NCBI GenBank assembly: GCA_963773315.1
Contig: CAVZAF010000002.1
Location: 186,001-250,000, forward strand
Source: DATKAS01 sp963773315
GTDB lineage: Bacteria; Actinomycetota; Acidimicrobiia; Acidimicrobiales; DATKAS01
Length of the DNA stretch: 64,000 nucleotides
Direction of reading: 5' to 3'
The notes under the pieces were generated by a model. It worked only from the letters and a program-made list of their open reading frames with translations. It was not told the origin of the DNA and made no database searches. Shown piece by piece: positions 48,645 to 58,376 of this stretch. Position numbers and translations under genes: made by a program. Positions within the stretch are counted from its first letter, which is position 1; each line of letters opens with the position of its first letter.

Positions 48645-49731
48645 TCAGTCGAAGATGATGACGCTGCGGGCGACCTCGCCCGCCTTCATCGCCTCGAAGC
48701 CCTTGTTCACGTCTTCGAGCTTGATGCGAGCGGACACGAGCTCGTCGAGCTTGAGCCGGCCCTGCAGGTACATGTCGACGTAGCGCGGCATGTCGACCTT
48801 GAAGTGGTTCGATCCCATGTTCGAGCCCTGGATCTTCTTCTCGAACAAGAAGTCGACGCCGTGGATCTCGACCATGGTGCCGATCGGGATCATGCCGATG
48901 ATGGTGGCCGTGCCGCCGTTCTTCAGCATCTGCCAGCGCCTGCTCGGTCGTCGCCTTCAGGCCGATCGCCTCGAACGAGTAGTCGACGCCGCCACCAGTC
49001 AGCTCCTGCACCTGCTGGACTGCGTCACCCTTCGATGCGTCGACGAGGTCGGTGGCGCCGAACTGCTCGGCGAGCTTGAGCTTCAGCGGCACCATGTCGA
49101 CCGCGATCACGCGGCACGCGCCCGCGAGCGCGGCGCCCTGGACGCAGTTGAGCCCGACGCCACCGCAGCCGATCACCGCGACCGTGCTGCCGGCCTGCAC
49201 CCTCGCGGTGTTGAACACCGCACCGACGCCGGTCGTGACGCCACAGCCGATGAGCGCGGCACGATCGAGGGGGATGTCCTTCGAGACCTTCACGACAGCG
49301 TTCTGGTGCACGAGCATGTACTCGCCGAACGACGACAGGTCGAGGAACTGGAACACCGGCTGACCGTTCATCGACAGGCGGGGAGTGCCGTCGAAGGCGC
49401 GGGCCACCAGGCTCTTCCCGGAGCAGAGGTTCGTGCGCCCGCTCAGGCAGTAGTCGCAGTGACCGCAGAACACCGACAGGCAGGTGATCACGTGGTCGCC
49501 GGGCTGCACGTAGGTGACGTCCTCACCGACCGCCTCGACGACGCCGGCCGACTCGTGGCCCGGCACGGTCGGCGTGAGGTAGGGGTACTTGCCCTCCATG
49601 AAGTGGAGGTCGCTGTGGCACAGACCAGCCGCGGCGGTGCGGATCAGCACCTCGTTCTTCTGCGGCTTGTCGATCGCAACGTCTTCGACGGTGAGCTCGC
49701 CCGGGATGGACGTCAGGACGGCTGCCTTCAT
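48645..49731 (-). CDS. zinc-dependent alcohol dehydrogenase, class III-like (frame break near 48934)
   Basis: A medium-chain NAD-dependent dehydrogenase. KAAVLTSIPGELTVEDVAID, catalytic zinc ligands in GLCHSDLHFMEG and GHESAGVVEAVGEDV, structural-zinc cysteines in VFCGHCDYCLSGRTNLCSG and the Rossmann motif IGCGGVGLNCVQGAALAG are visible. One extra base near 48934 breaks the frame; joined, it reads EQALQMLKNGGTATIIG and ends EVARSVIIFD. The pattern fits the actinobacterial NDMA-linked or Rxyl_3153-type alcohol dehydrogenases. Natural substrate unknown. Confidence 0.9.
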
Positions 49732-49810
49732 CGTGGTTCCCCCTCAATCGGTGGCTGGTGGTCGGATTCTTGCCTACCGGGAAGTCAAGAGGCCAACGGG
49801 CCGGTTCTCC

Positions 49811-50417
49811 TCACGACGCGGTTCCCCTCACGACGTAGAGCGGGTCGTCGGGAGAAGGACGGAGCTCGTCGACCACGTCGACGAAGCCTGCCTCCTCGAG
49901 GTAGCTGCGCACGAGGGTGCGGTGGGCGGCGTCGCCGTTGGCGAGCCAGACCGCGACCGCCTTCGTCGGGAAGCAGCGATTCGAGAACGAGACGACGAGT
50001 GGTGCGCCCGCGACCAGCACACGGCGGACGTCGGTGAACACCTCGACCGGCCTGGTCAGGTATTGCACACTGACCGCGCAGACGACGGCGTCGAACGATG
50101 CGTCGGGGAACGGCAGCGCCGGCTCGCGATTGAGGTTGTGGACGACGAACGAGTCGAGCTGGGGGTTGTCGCTCATCTCGGCTGCGTTCATCCCGAGACC
50201 GACGACCGTGCCGAGACCCTAGGGGCCAGGTGTACGGAAGGTGGGATCGCCACGACGACATCAGGTCGAGCACCCGCGCTCCGGGAGGGATCAGCTCCGC
50301 ATATGTCTCCCGCAGGGCCTCGATCGCGCCGACCTCGATGTGCACGACCTTGCGCTCGTAGGCGTAGAACGCCTCGTCCGGGCTCGGGTCCATGCGGTCG
50401 AAGGGATCGGCGGTCAC
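49811..50417 (-). CDS. class I SAM-dependent methyltransferase (frame break near 50217)
   Basis: About 200 residues. The start TADPFDRMDPSPDEAFYAYE leads to ELIPPGARVLDLMSSWRSHL, motif I of the SAM-binding Rossmann fold although its Gly-rich loop is replaced by MSSW. After one extra base near 50217 it reads LGTVVGLGMNAAEMSDNP, then FPDASFDAVVCAVSVQYLTR (motif post-II) and PLVVSFSNRCFPTKAVAVW. The sequence pattern ARVLDLMSSWRSHLP recurs in small actinobacterial and cyanobacterial methyltransferases of unknown substrate. Confidence 0.82.
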
Positions 50418-50458
50418 CCGGCGAAGGTAGCGGCGGCACCGGCCTAGGGTTCTCGTCC

Positions 50459-50714
50459 ATGGCGAACGCCACCCCCACTCCCACGCCCAACCCCGACGCG
50501 ATGAAGTTCAACCTGGACGTGACGCTCGGTGAGATGTTCAACGTCACCAGCGCGGCAGATGCCGAGCAGCCGTTCGCGAAGGCGGTGTTCTCTGCCCCGG
50601 GCGTCGTGAGCCTCTTCGGAGTCAACGACTTCGTCACGGTGACGCGCGCCGTCGGACGCCGACTGGGCGCCGATCATCGCCGCGGTGCAAGACGCAGCGG
50701 CCGCCTACTTGTAG
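50459..50714 (+). CDS. NifU-like (Nfu N-terminal domain) small protein (frame break near 50648)
   Basis: About 84 residues. NPDAMKFNLDVTLGEMFNVT, then FAKAVFSAPGVVSLFGVNDFVTVTR, is the N-terminal domain of Nfu/NifU-like scaffold proteins. One extra base near 50648 breaks the frame; joined, it reads SDADWAPIIAAVQDAAAAYL and stops at 50712-50714. Only this domain is present; the Cys-containing NifU core that binds Fe-S is absent, so it may be an accessory rather than a scaffold. The stop faces the APH gene. Confidence 0.8.
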
Positions 50715-50721
50715 GAGACGC

Positions 50722-51704
50722 TCACCACTCGATCAGCTGGAGCATGCCGCGACCGTCGAGAAGACGGCGGAGCCGTCGATAGGCATGGAACGGCGGCAGC
50801 TGGTCGAACGGCTTGCGGGGCGGATCGACGACGAGGTCGCGCAAGTCGTACGAGAGGCTGTAGAGGTTCAGCCGCGACTCGAGTGCGGGGTGCTCGAACA
50901 GCTCGGGATACGCCTCGTGGATCCACCGCAGCACGCTGCGATAGTCGTCGCGGTTGACACTCTGCGCGTAGTCGACCGAGACGTGCAGCTGAGGATCGGC
51001 GCAGAAGCGCAGGATGATCTCGAGGTCGAGATCGGGAGGCCCGCGCGCGCGAACTCGAAGTCGAGCAGTGCGGTGATCTCTCCCTTGTCGTACAGCACGT
51101 TCTCGAAGTGCAGGTCGCCATGCACGAGCGTCTCGGGCGCTGGTCCGTTGAGTGACGCGGCGTTGATGCGCGCGAGCCGCTCGGCTTGGTCGAGCACGCC
51201 CTTGTCGACGTTGGGCAACGTGCGCGCACGATCGATCACGCGCAGCAGGCGGGAGAGCGGAAGCTGGTGCGGGCATTCGAGGCTGTCGGGCTCGAGGAAA
51301 GGCGGTCGGTCGAGTGCCTCGTTGTTGGCGCCGACCTTGATCTGGTGCACCTCGCGGAGCGCGCCGGCGAGCTGGTACACCGCGTCCCGACGCTCGCCCT
51401 CGCGCATGCCGGCCCACGCGCGCGCGAGCACGGTTCCGGGGATGTGGCGCATCACGAGCCACTCGCCGAACTCGGCGCGCCCGTAGCTGACGATGCCGGG
51501 GTAGCGCACGCCGGGGGGAAGGAGTCGCGCGACCGTCGCTTCGTGCTCGAGCCGGCGTGTGCCGGGATGCGAGCTGATCCGCACGACGTAGTCGCCCGCG
51601 TACCAGACCTCGTTCGCGGCACCGGTGATCCGTTCGAGGTTCGCGGGAGCGTCGAGATGTGCGAGCGTCAGGGCCCGCTTGACTCGAAGCACCGCAGTCG
51701 ACAT
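50722..51704 (-). CDS. aminoglycoside-phosphotransferase-like kinase (frame break near 51045)
   Basis: A kinase-fold protein of about 327 residues; its ATG at 51704 has GGAGGGG seven bases upstream. An N-lobe (ERITGAANEVWYAGDYVVRI) leads to the hinge YGRAEFGEWLVMRHIPG. The catalytic loop is TLVHGDLHFENVLYD (Brenner motif HGD..N), then ALLDFEFAR for metal binding. The frame changes near 51045 in a GCGCGC run; here the shift equals two extra bases or one lost base, unlike the other breaks. Joined, it reads DLDLEIILRFCADPQLH. Substrate unknown; not evidence for antibiotic resistance by itself. Confidence 0.83.
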
Positions 51705-51790
51705 CGACAACCCCTCCGGAACGATTCCGCGCACAGTTTGGCCCGAGAGTGGGCCTCATTCAGTGATCGGCATCGCCGCGGTCGCTCTGA

Positions 51791-53494
51791 GTGGTCGCAG
51801 GCTCAAGTTCTGTCTCAGGTGCGCCGATACGTGCGCATCGCGGGCGGACGAGCAGTGAGGCCGACGTGCCGAATCGACACAATCCACGCACCACGTCCCG
51901 GGCGGTGAGACCGCCCCAGGAGGGTGCGCCGGCGCGCCCGCACGTGACCGCGGACCTCGTGACTGCGATCGTGACCAGCATCGGTGTGGCTGCGGTCCTC
52001 GTGTACGTCGGTGGGGAGCGAGATGCGCTCGGGATCGGCATGCGCGGTGCTGCGACCGTCGGTGTGGCTGTGTTCGCCGTCGCCGCCGGCGTCGCCCTCT
52101 CCTTGAGCTGGCGGCGTCAGACCGACTGGTCCCGGGTGCAGCACACCCTCGCCACGCGAGCGGGCCGTGATCCGCTCACGGGCCTGCCGGACCGCGTCGC
52201 GCTCACCGAGCGGCTGAGCGCCGGGCTCGGGAGCGCGAGGACTCCCACGGCGTCGAGGCCGGCAGTGCTCTTCTGCGACCTCGATCGCTTCCGCCGCATC
52301 AACGAGACCTACGGGCACGCCTGCGGCGACAACGTGCTCGTCGCTGCGGGCCTTCGCTTCGCCAACGCGCTGCGTGCCGGCGACACGATCGGACGACTCG
52401 ACGGCGACAAGTTCGTCGTCATCTGCCCTGTCGTGTCGACGAGCGAGGCCGCCGAGATCGCGAACCGACTGCTCGCGACACTCGAGAACCCCTTCGCGGT
52501 CGGAGGCCACACGGTGCGCGTCACTGCGAGCATCGGCGTCGCGGTCGCCGACGGCTCGACAGCCGACCCGGACGCGCTCCTGCGCGACGCGGACCATGCG
52601 ATGGTGCAAGCCAAGCGCGACGGCCGCGAGCGAGCGGTCGTCTTCTCGTCATCCATGCGGCCGCGCACGTCGATCGGCGGCATCGAGCAGCTGCGCGTCG
52701 CGCTCGACGCAGGGCAGTTCAGGCTCGTCTACCAACCGGTCGTGTCGAGCTTCGACGGCTCGATCGTCGGGCTCGAGGCGTTGATCCGCTGGGATCACCC
52801 GGACCTCGGACTCGTGTTGCCGGGCGACTTCGTTCCTCAGCTGGAGGAGTCCGGGCTCATCGTCGACGTGGGCACGTGGGTGCTGCGCGAGGCGTGCCGC
52901 CAAGCCGCGGAGTGGACGAACGCGTTCCCCGAGCTCGGCACGAAGGTCACGGTGAACGTGAGCGCTCGCCAGCTGGCCGAGCCCGACTTTCGCCAGACGG
53001 TCGCGAGCGCTCTGGCTGCGGGAGGGCTGCGCCCACCGCTGCTGTGCCTGGAGCTCACCGAGGGCACGTTGCTCCTCGACACCGTCGCGGCATGGGCCCG
53101 CCTGCGCGAGGTGAAGCTGCTCGGCGTGCGGCTCGCGCTCGACGACTTCGGGACCGGGTTCTCGTCGCTGAGCTTCGTGCGCCAGTTCTCGGTCGACATG
53201 ATCAAGATCGACCGTTCGTTCGTCCAAGGCGTGACGATGAACGCCGAGGACCGTGCGATCGTCGCCGCGGTCGCGGGCCTCGCGAACGGCCTCGGTCTGG
53301 CCTGCGTCGCCGAAGGGGTCGAGACGAAGGAGCAGGCGATCGAGCTCCGGGCGCTCGGCTGTGCACTGATGCAAGGCCACTTCACGGGACCGCCCGCCGA
53401 CCCCGCCCACATCCGCGCGCTGCTCGCGGCCGAGACCGAGCGCCGCGGCTTCGCGCTGCCTGCGCTCGATCCGGCTGAGCGACACCGGATATGA
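51791..53494 (+). CDS. GGDEF-EAL protein, probable c-di-GMP phosphodiesterase
   Basis: About 567 residues from the GTG at 51791 (a later start is possible). Two hydrophobic segments (VTAIVTSIGVAAVLVYVG and a second after GIGMRGAATVG) place it in the membrane. A GGDEF domain (RDPLTGLPDRVALTERLS, FCDLDRFRRINETYGHACGD) follows, but its signature is LDGDKFVV rather than GGDEF, so synthesis of c-di-GMP is unlikely; it may bind GTP and regulate. The EAL domain keeps LEALIRWDHPD, VNVSARQLAEPDF, LALDDFGTGFSSLS and VAEGVET. Expected activity: hydrolysis of c-di-GMP. Confidence 0.9.
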   Translation: MVAGSSSVSGAPIRAHRGRTSSEADVPNRHNPRTTSRAVRPPQEGAPARPHVTADLVTAIVTSIGVAAVLVYVGGERDALGIGMRGAATVGVAVFAVAAGVALSLSWRRQTDWSRVQHTLATRAGRDPLTGLPDRVALTERLSAGLGSARTPTASRPAVLFCDLDRFRRINETYGHACGDNVLVAAGLRFANALRAGDTIGRLDGDKFVVICPVVSTSEAAEIANRLLATLENPFAVGGHTVRVTASIGVAVADGSTADPDALLRDADHAMVQAKRDGRERAVVFSSSMRPRTSIGGIEQLRVALDAGQFRLVYQPVVSSFDGSIVGLEALIRWDHPDLGLVLPGDFVPQLEESGLIVDVGTWVLREACRQAAEWTNAFPELGTKVTVNVSARQLAEPDFRQTVASALAAGGLRPPLLCLELTEGTLLLDTVAAWARLREVKLLGVRLALDDFGTGFSSLSFVRQFSVDMIKIDRSFVQGVTMNAEDRAIVAAVAGLANGLGLACVAEGVETKEQAIELRALGCALMQGHFTGPPADPAHIRALLAAETERRGFALPALDPAERHRI

Positions 53495-53525
53495 CCACGG
53501 TGCGCTGAGCGGCGAGAATGCCGCC

Positions 53526-54471
53526 ATGCGCACCAGAGTCACCGACCTCCTCGGCGTCGAGCACCCGATCGTCCAGGCCCCGATGGGCTGGATCGCCCGC
53601 GCCCAGCTCGCGTCCGCGGTCTCCAACGCAGGAGGCCTCGGGATCATCGAGACGTCCTCCGGTGAGCTCGACGCCGTGCGGGCTGAGATCGTCAAGATGC
53701 GCGACCTCACCGACAAGCCGTTCGGGGTGAACATCGCGCAACTCTTCGTGCGCGATCCGAAGATCGTCGACTTCGTCGTCGACCAAGGCGTGAAGTTCGT
53801 GACGACGTCCGCTGGTGATCCCACGAAGTACACCGCGCAGCTGAAAGGGGCCGGGCTCACCGTGTTCCACGTCGTGCCCACCCTGCGGGCCGCGCTCGAA
53901 GGCCGTCGATGCCGGTGTCGACGGGCTCGTCGTCGAGGGCGGCGAGGGAGGCGGGTTCAAGAACCCTCGTGACGTCGCGACGATGGTGCTGCTCCCGCTC
54001 GTCTGCTCGCACGTCGACGTGCCCGTGATCGCGGCCGGCGGGATCTGCGACGGAAGGTCGATGGCGGCCGCGTTCGCGCTCGGCGCCGAAGGCGTGCAGA
54101 TGGGGAGCCGCATGGTCTCGGCACTCGAGTCACCGGTGCACCAGAACTGGAAGGACGCCATCGTCGCCGCGGCCGAGACCGACACGGTGTTCCTGAACCG
54201 GTTCTCGCGGCCGGGACTCCGTGCGCTGCGCACCGAGCGCAGTGAGCGCCTCGAGCACGAAGACCACGTCGCCATGGATCAGTTCGGCACTGCGATGGAC
54301 CTGTACTTCGGCGGCGACATGGAAGCCTCGCTTGCGCTCGGCGGTCAGGTCATCGGCCGCATCGACGAGGTCAAGCCCGTCGCTCAGATCATCGACGAGA
54401 CGATGCGCGAGTTCGCCGAGGTGGCGAAGTCGATGGCTGCACTCACAGCAACCGACCTCACCTCCGCTTGA
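53526..54471 (+). CDS. nitronate monooxygenase-like flavin oxidoreductase (frame break near 53898)
   Basis: A TIM-barrel FMN enzyme of about 314 residues. TRVTDLLGVEHPIVQAPMG begins it, then AVSNAGGLGIIETSS, PFGVNIAQLFVRD and KFVTTSAGDP. One extra G near 53898 breaks the frame; joined, it reads LKAVDAGVDGLVVEGGEGGG, then VPVIAAGGICDGRSMAAAFA and GAEGVQMGSRMV. The family includes nitronate monooxygenases and enoyl-ACP reductase FabK-type enzymes; the former is the usual annotation for this pattern. Its 3' end overlaps the convergent ABC permease gene by 14 bases. Confidence 0.87.
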
Positions 54472-55267
54472 CGCGTCCGTTCAACGCTCTGAACGCGAGC
54501 GTGATGCTCACGACCGCGACGATCAGGATGGCGAGGAACGCCTGCGCGATGTCACCCCACGCCCAGCCCACGACGAGCAGCGAGCGGAGCCCCGCGAGGA
54601 TGTAGGTCACCGGGTTCACCTTCGCGATGGAGCGGAACCAGGGTGTGAGCGCCTGCTCGGGCACGAGGGCCGTCGTGAGGAACGTGAACGGGAAGAACAG
54701 CAGGAAGCTCGAGTTCACGACCGCGGGGTTGCCGGTCTTCAGGGCGAGCGCGTAGGGGAAGCCGGTGCACGCCAGGCCCCAGAGTGCGGCGATCACGACG
54801 AAGAGGAGAAGTCCGGGCACGCCGGTCTCGGCTCGGACGCCCAGGATGAACCCGAGCGCCAGCACCGGGATGCAGAGTGCGGCCACGAGCAACAGGTCCG
54901 CGACCATGAGCCCGAGCAGCAGCGTGATGCGCCGCACCGGCGTGAGCAGCAGCCGGTCGAAGTAGCCACCCTGGATGTCGGTCACCAGGGCCGACGCTCT
55001 CGTCACGCCCGACACGGTCATGATGATCGAGAGCGGCAGTAAGAACGCCTTGTAGTCGATGCCCGTCTGCTTCTCGAACACGTTCTGCAGCTGCCCGATG
55101 TTCACCGCGAAGAAGAACACGGGGATGACCAGGGCGGGGATCAGCGCTTCCTTGTCGCGAGGCAGCTGCCGCAGCGCCCGGCCCGCGATCGAGCACAGGT
55201 CGGCGAAGAACCCCGCCTCGCGCCCCCTGATGCTCCGCCCGCTGGTGACCGCGTCGACGGCGCTCAT
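54458..55267 (-). CDS. ABC-2 type exporter permease, DrrB-like
   Basis: A 269-residue membrane protein with six hydrophobic segments. FADLCSIAGRALRQLPRDKEA precedes the first helix (LIPALVIPVFFFAVNIGQL), and the ABC-2 signature region ALGFILGVRAET to FLTTALVPEQALTPWFRSIAKVNPVTYILAGLR is clear. Such permeases pair with a DrrA-like ATPase to export drugs or lipids, including daunorubicin resistance pumps. The partner gene overlaps upstream (ATGA). Confidence 0.9.
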   Translation of the reverse strand: MSAVDAVTSGRSIRGREAGFFADLCSIAGRALRQLPRDKEALIPALVIPVFFFAVNIGQLQNVFEKQTGIDYKAFLLPLSIIMTVSGVTRASALVTDIQGGYFDRLLLTPVRRITLLLGLMVADLLLVAALCIPVLALGFILGVRAETGVPGLLLFVVIAALWGLACTGFPYALALKTGNPAVVNSSFLLFFPFTFLTTALVPEQALTPWFRSIAKVNPVTYILAGLRSLLVVGWAWGDIAQAFLAILIVAVVSITLAFRALNGRVKRR

Positions 55268-56245
55268 CGCGCGGTCTCCTCGATGCGTCCGCCCGTGAGC
55301 TCGAGGAACACGTCATCGAGCGTCGGCGTGCGCAGGGTGAGGTTGCGCACGTGCAGGTTCGCCTCGTGCAATGCCACTGCGACAGGACTGATGGTGGCGG
55401 CGCCGTCGTTCACCATGATCGTCACCTCGTTGCCGTGGGAGGTCACCTGCTCGACGCCCTCGACCGACCGCACCGCCGCTGCGACCTCGGTGCAATCGGT
55501 GTCGGTCTCGATGATGATCACGTCGCTGCCGATCGACCGCTTGAGAGCGTCCGGTGTGCCCTCGGCGACGATGCGGCCGTGGTCGATGATGCCGACGCGA
55601 TGCGCCAGCTCGTCTGCTTCTTCGAGGTACTGCGTCGTGAGGAAGATGGTCACTGCCGAGCTCGGTGTTGAGCGCACGCACTTCTTCCCACACCGTGGCC
55701 CGGCTCACCGGATCGAGACCAGTGGTGGGCTCGTCGAGGAAGAGCACCTCGGGGTTGTGCACGAGCGCGGCAGCCAGATCGAGCCTCCGCTTCATCCCCC
55801 CGCTGTAGGTGGCGATGAACCGATCGAGCGCGTCGCCGATGTCGACGAGGCGAGCGAGGTCGGACACTCGCTGCTGGACCTCGTCGGGTCTCAGGCCGTA
55901 CAGCCGACACTGCAGGTGGAGGAGCTCGCGACCGGTCTGCCTCTCGTCGAGCGCGGCCTCCTGCAGCGCGACGCCGATGTGCAGCCGCACCTTCTCGGCC
56001 TGGGTGGCGACGTCGTAGCCGGCGACGGTCGCGCTTCCCTCGCTCGGGTTGAGGAGCGTGCAGAGCATCCGCACGACGGTCGACTTGCCGGCTCCGTTCG
56101 GCCCGAGGAACCCGTAGATCTCACCCTTGGCGACCTCGAGGTCGACACCGTCGACTGCGCGCGTGTCGCCGAAGGCCCGGACCAAGCCCCGTGCGCTGAT
56201 GGCCGAGGCCGTGTCGTGGTCAGCCAACCGGCCCTGCTCAACCAA
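55264..56245 (-). CDS. ABC exporter ATPase, DrrA-like (frame break near 55654)
   Basis: About 326 residues. Walker A reads FLGPNGAGKSTVVRML, the Q-loop follows at GVALQEAALD, the signature is ATYSGGMKRRLDLAAALV, and Walker B is VLFLDEPTTGLDPVSRATVW. One extra base near 55654 breaks the frame; joined, it reads ELGVTIFLTTQYLEEADELA. The C-terminal domain (SIGSDVIIIETDTDCTEV to TLDDVFLELTGG) is the DrrA type. It overlaps the permease start and the end of ligA (about eight bases), so the three genes are transcribed together, ligA first. Confidence 0.92.
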
Positions 56246-58274
56246 CCGGCACCTGGCCGTCCTCGAGCAGCTTCACGAACCCCGCCTCGTCGAGGATCGG
56301 GACGCCGAGCTCCTCGGCCTTCGTGAGCTTCGCGGCGCCGGGCTCACGGCCGACGACCACCGCGGTCGTCTTCTTCGACACCGAGCCGGGTGACTTGCCG
56401 CCTCGCGCGACGATCGCCTCCTCGGCTCCCTCGCGACTGAAGCCGTCGAGCGTGCCGGTGACGACGACGCTCTTGCCGGCGAGCACCTGTGGCACACGCG
56501 AGAGCTCGACGCGCCCGAGGTCGACGCCCGCAGCGTGGAGCTTCTGGAGCAGTGGTTCGTTGCGTGGGTCGTGGAACCACCGGTGCACGCTCGCGGCGAT
56601 CGTCGGGCCGATGCCGGGCACTGCGGCGAGATCGGCCTCACTCGCCTCCGCGATCGAGTCGAGGTGCCCGAACGTGCGAGCGAGCAACGTGGCACCCGCG
56701 CCGCCGAGGTGCTTGATGCCGAGCGCGATGAGCAAGTTCGCCAGCGGACGCTGCTTCGACGCCTCGATCGCGCCGAGCAGGTTGTTCACCGAGATCTCGC
56801 CGAAGCCCTCGAACCCGAGGAGATCCTCCTTGCGCAGGCGGTAGATGTCGCCGGCGTCGTGCACAAGTCCCGCCTTGCTGAACAGGAACACCGTGCGCTC
56901 GCCCAAGCCCTCGATGTCCATCGCGCCGCGTGATGCGAAGTGGATGATCCGCTGGTCACGCTGGTTCGGACAGTCTGGATGCGTGCAGTAGGTGTCGCTC
57001 TCTCCCTCGGCGTGTGTCAGCGGGCTCTGCAGAGGACAAGGGCAGACCTTCGGGAACACCCAAGGCTTCGAGCGCTTGGGTCGCTCGGACAGCACGGGCT
57101 TCACGACCTCGGGGATGACGTCGCCGGCCTTGCGCACGACGACCTTGTCGCCCGGACGCACGTCCTTGAGCCGCACCTGGTCTTCGTTGTGCAAGGTCGC
57201 GAGCCCGACCGTCGAGCCGCCCACGAAGACGGGCTCGAGCATCGCGAACGGTGTCGCCTTCCCGGTGCGACCGATCGACACCATGATGTCGCGCAGGGTC
57301 GTCACTCGTTCCTCCGGAGGGAACTTGTATGCGATCGCCCAGCGCGGCGCATGGCTCGTCGCCCCGAGGGCGGCGCGTTGCGCGAGGTCGTCGATCTTCA
57401 CGACGACGCCGTCGATCTCGTAGGGGAGCGAGTGGCGCTCGTGCTCCCAGGAGCTGCAGTACTCGTAGACGGCTTCGAGCGTGTCGAGGGTTCGGATCTC
57501 GGGGTTCACAGGCAGGCCGAGGTCGCGGAGCATGTCGAGGGTCTCGTGGTGGCTCGTGAACTCGGGGCCGCCTTCGACCTCACCGAGCTGGTAGCACCAG
57601 ATCGAGAGCTCGCGCGACGCGGTGATCTTCGGGTCCTTCTGACGTAGCGAGCCGGCCGCAGAGTTGCGAGGGTTCGCGAAGAGCCGATCGCCGGCCTCGG
57701 CCTGACGTTTGTTGAGCGCGTCGAAGGCCGCGACCGGCATGTACACCTCGCCTCTCACCTCGAGCACTTGCGGTGCCCCGTCGAGGCGGTGGGGAAGCGC
57801 CTTGATCGTCTTCACGTTTGCCGTCACGTCCTCGCCTGTGCGGCCGTCACCACGGGTCGCGGCCTGCACGAGCCGTCCGGCCTCGTAGCGCACCGACATC
57901 GCGAGGCCATCGATCTTGAGCTCGCAGACGAAGCGCATCGTGGCGGCGCCGGCCGCGGCCAAGCCGCGCTCCGCACGGGTGCCCCAGGCGACGAGCTCGT
58001 CGAACGAGAACGCGTTGTCGAGCGACATCATCGGCACGCGGTGGGTGACCGCAGCGAAGGTCGCCGATGCCGCGCCGCCGACGAGCTGGGTCGGTGAATC
58101 CGGCGTCACGACCTCGGGGAACTCGTCCTCGAGCCCGCGCAGCTCGCCGACCAGCGCGTCGTAGTCCGCGTCGCTGATCTCGGGATCGTCGAGCCCGTGG
58201 TACCGCTCGTTGTGGTAGCGGATCTGGTCTCGAAGCGCGTCGACCCGGGCGGTGATCTCGTCGGGGACGGCCAT
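56238..58274 (-). CDS. ligA: NAD-dependent DNA ligase LigA
   Basis: Seals nicks in DNA using NAD+, 678 residues. The adenylation Lys is in the motif FVCELKIDGLAMSVRYEAG. An N-terminal Ia region (RIRYHNERYHGLDDPEISD-type text: DQIRYHNERYHGLDDPEIS), an OB fold, zinc-finger cysteines (VCPCP, YCTHPDCPNQ), helix-hairpin-helix units (EADLAAVPGIGPTIAASV) and a C-terminal BRCT domain (LAGKSVVVTGTLDGFSREGA) are all present. Normal length, intact frame. Essential for replication. Confidence 0.97.
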   Translation of the reverse strand: MAVPDEITARVDALRDQIRYHNERYHGLDDPEISDADYDALVGELRGLEDEFPEVVTPDSPTQLVGGAASATFAAVTHRVPMMSLDNAFSFDELVAWGTRAERGLAAAGAATMRFVCELKIDGLAMSVRYEAGRLVQAATRGDGRTGEDVTANVKTIKALPHRLDGAPQVLEVRGEVYMPVAAFDALNKRQAEAGDRLFANPRNSAAGSLRQKDPKITASRELSIWCYQLGEVEGGPEFTSHHETLDMLRDLGLPVNPEIRTLDTLEAVYEYCSSWEHERHSLPYEIDGVVVKIDDLAQRAALGATSHAPRWAIAYKFPPEERVTTLRDIMVSIGRTGKATPFAMLEPVFVGGSTVGLATLHNEDQVRLKDVRPGDKVVVRKAGDVIPEVVKPVLSERPKRSKPWVFPKVCPCPLQSPLTHAEGESDTYCTHPDCPNQRDQRIIHFASRGAMDIEGLGERTVFLFSKAGLVHDAGDIYRLRKEDLLGFEGFGEISVNNLLGAIEASKQRPLANLLIALGIKHLGGAGATLLARTFGHLDSIAEASEADLAAVPGIGPTIAASVHRWFHDPRNEPLLQKLHAAGVDLGRVELSRVPQVLAGKSVVVTGTLDGFSREGAEEAIVARGGKSPGSVSKKTTAVVVGREPGAAKLTKAEELGVPILDEAGFVKLLEDGQVPVG

Positions 58275-58297
58275 GCCCCGAGGCTATCCAGGGCATT

Positions 58298-58365
58298 CGG
58301 TTCTCTCTCCGGCCTTCTGTGTGCGTAAGCGCGCCACTTCTGGCGTGCTTTGCAGCAGAGAACCG
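58298..58365 (-). terminator. long inverted repeat between the MetE-like gene and ligA
   Basis: CGGTTCTCT at 58298-58306 pairs with AGAGAACCG at 58357-58365, enclosing a second hairpin (GCGCGCCA with TGGCGTGC). It lies just after the stop of the MetE-like gene and before ligA on the same strand, so it can terminate the former or act in the ligA leader. Confidence 0.5.
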
Positions 58366-58376
58366 CGGGGTGGCGG

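Noticed and set aside
50722..51704. APH-fold gene as an antibiotic-resistance determinant
   Set aside because: The fold is shared by many choline, homoserine and unknown-substrate kinases, and nothing nearby indicates resistance.
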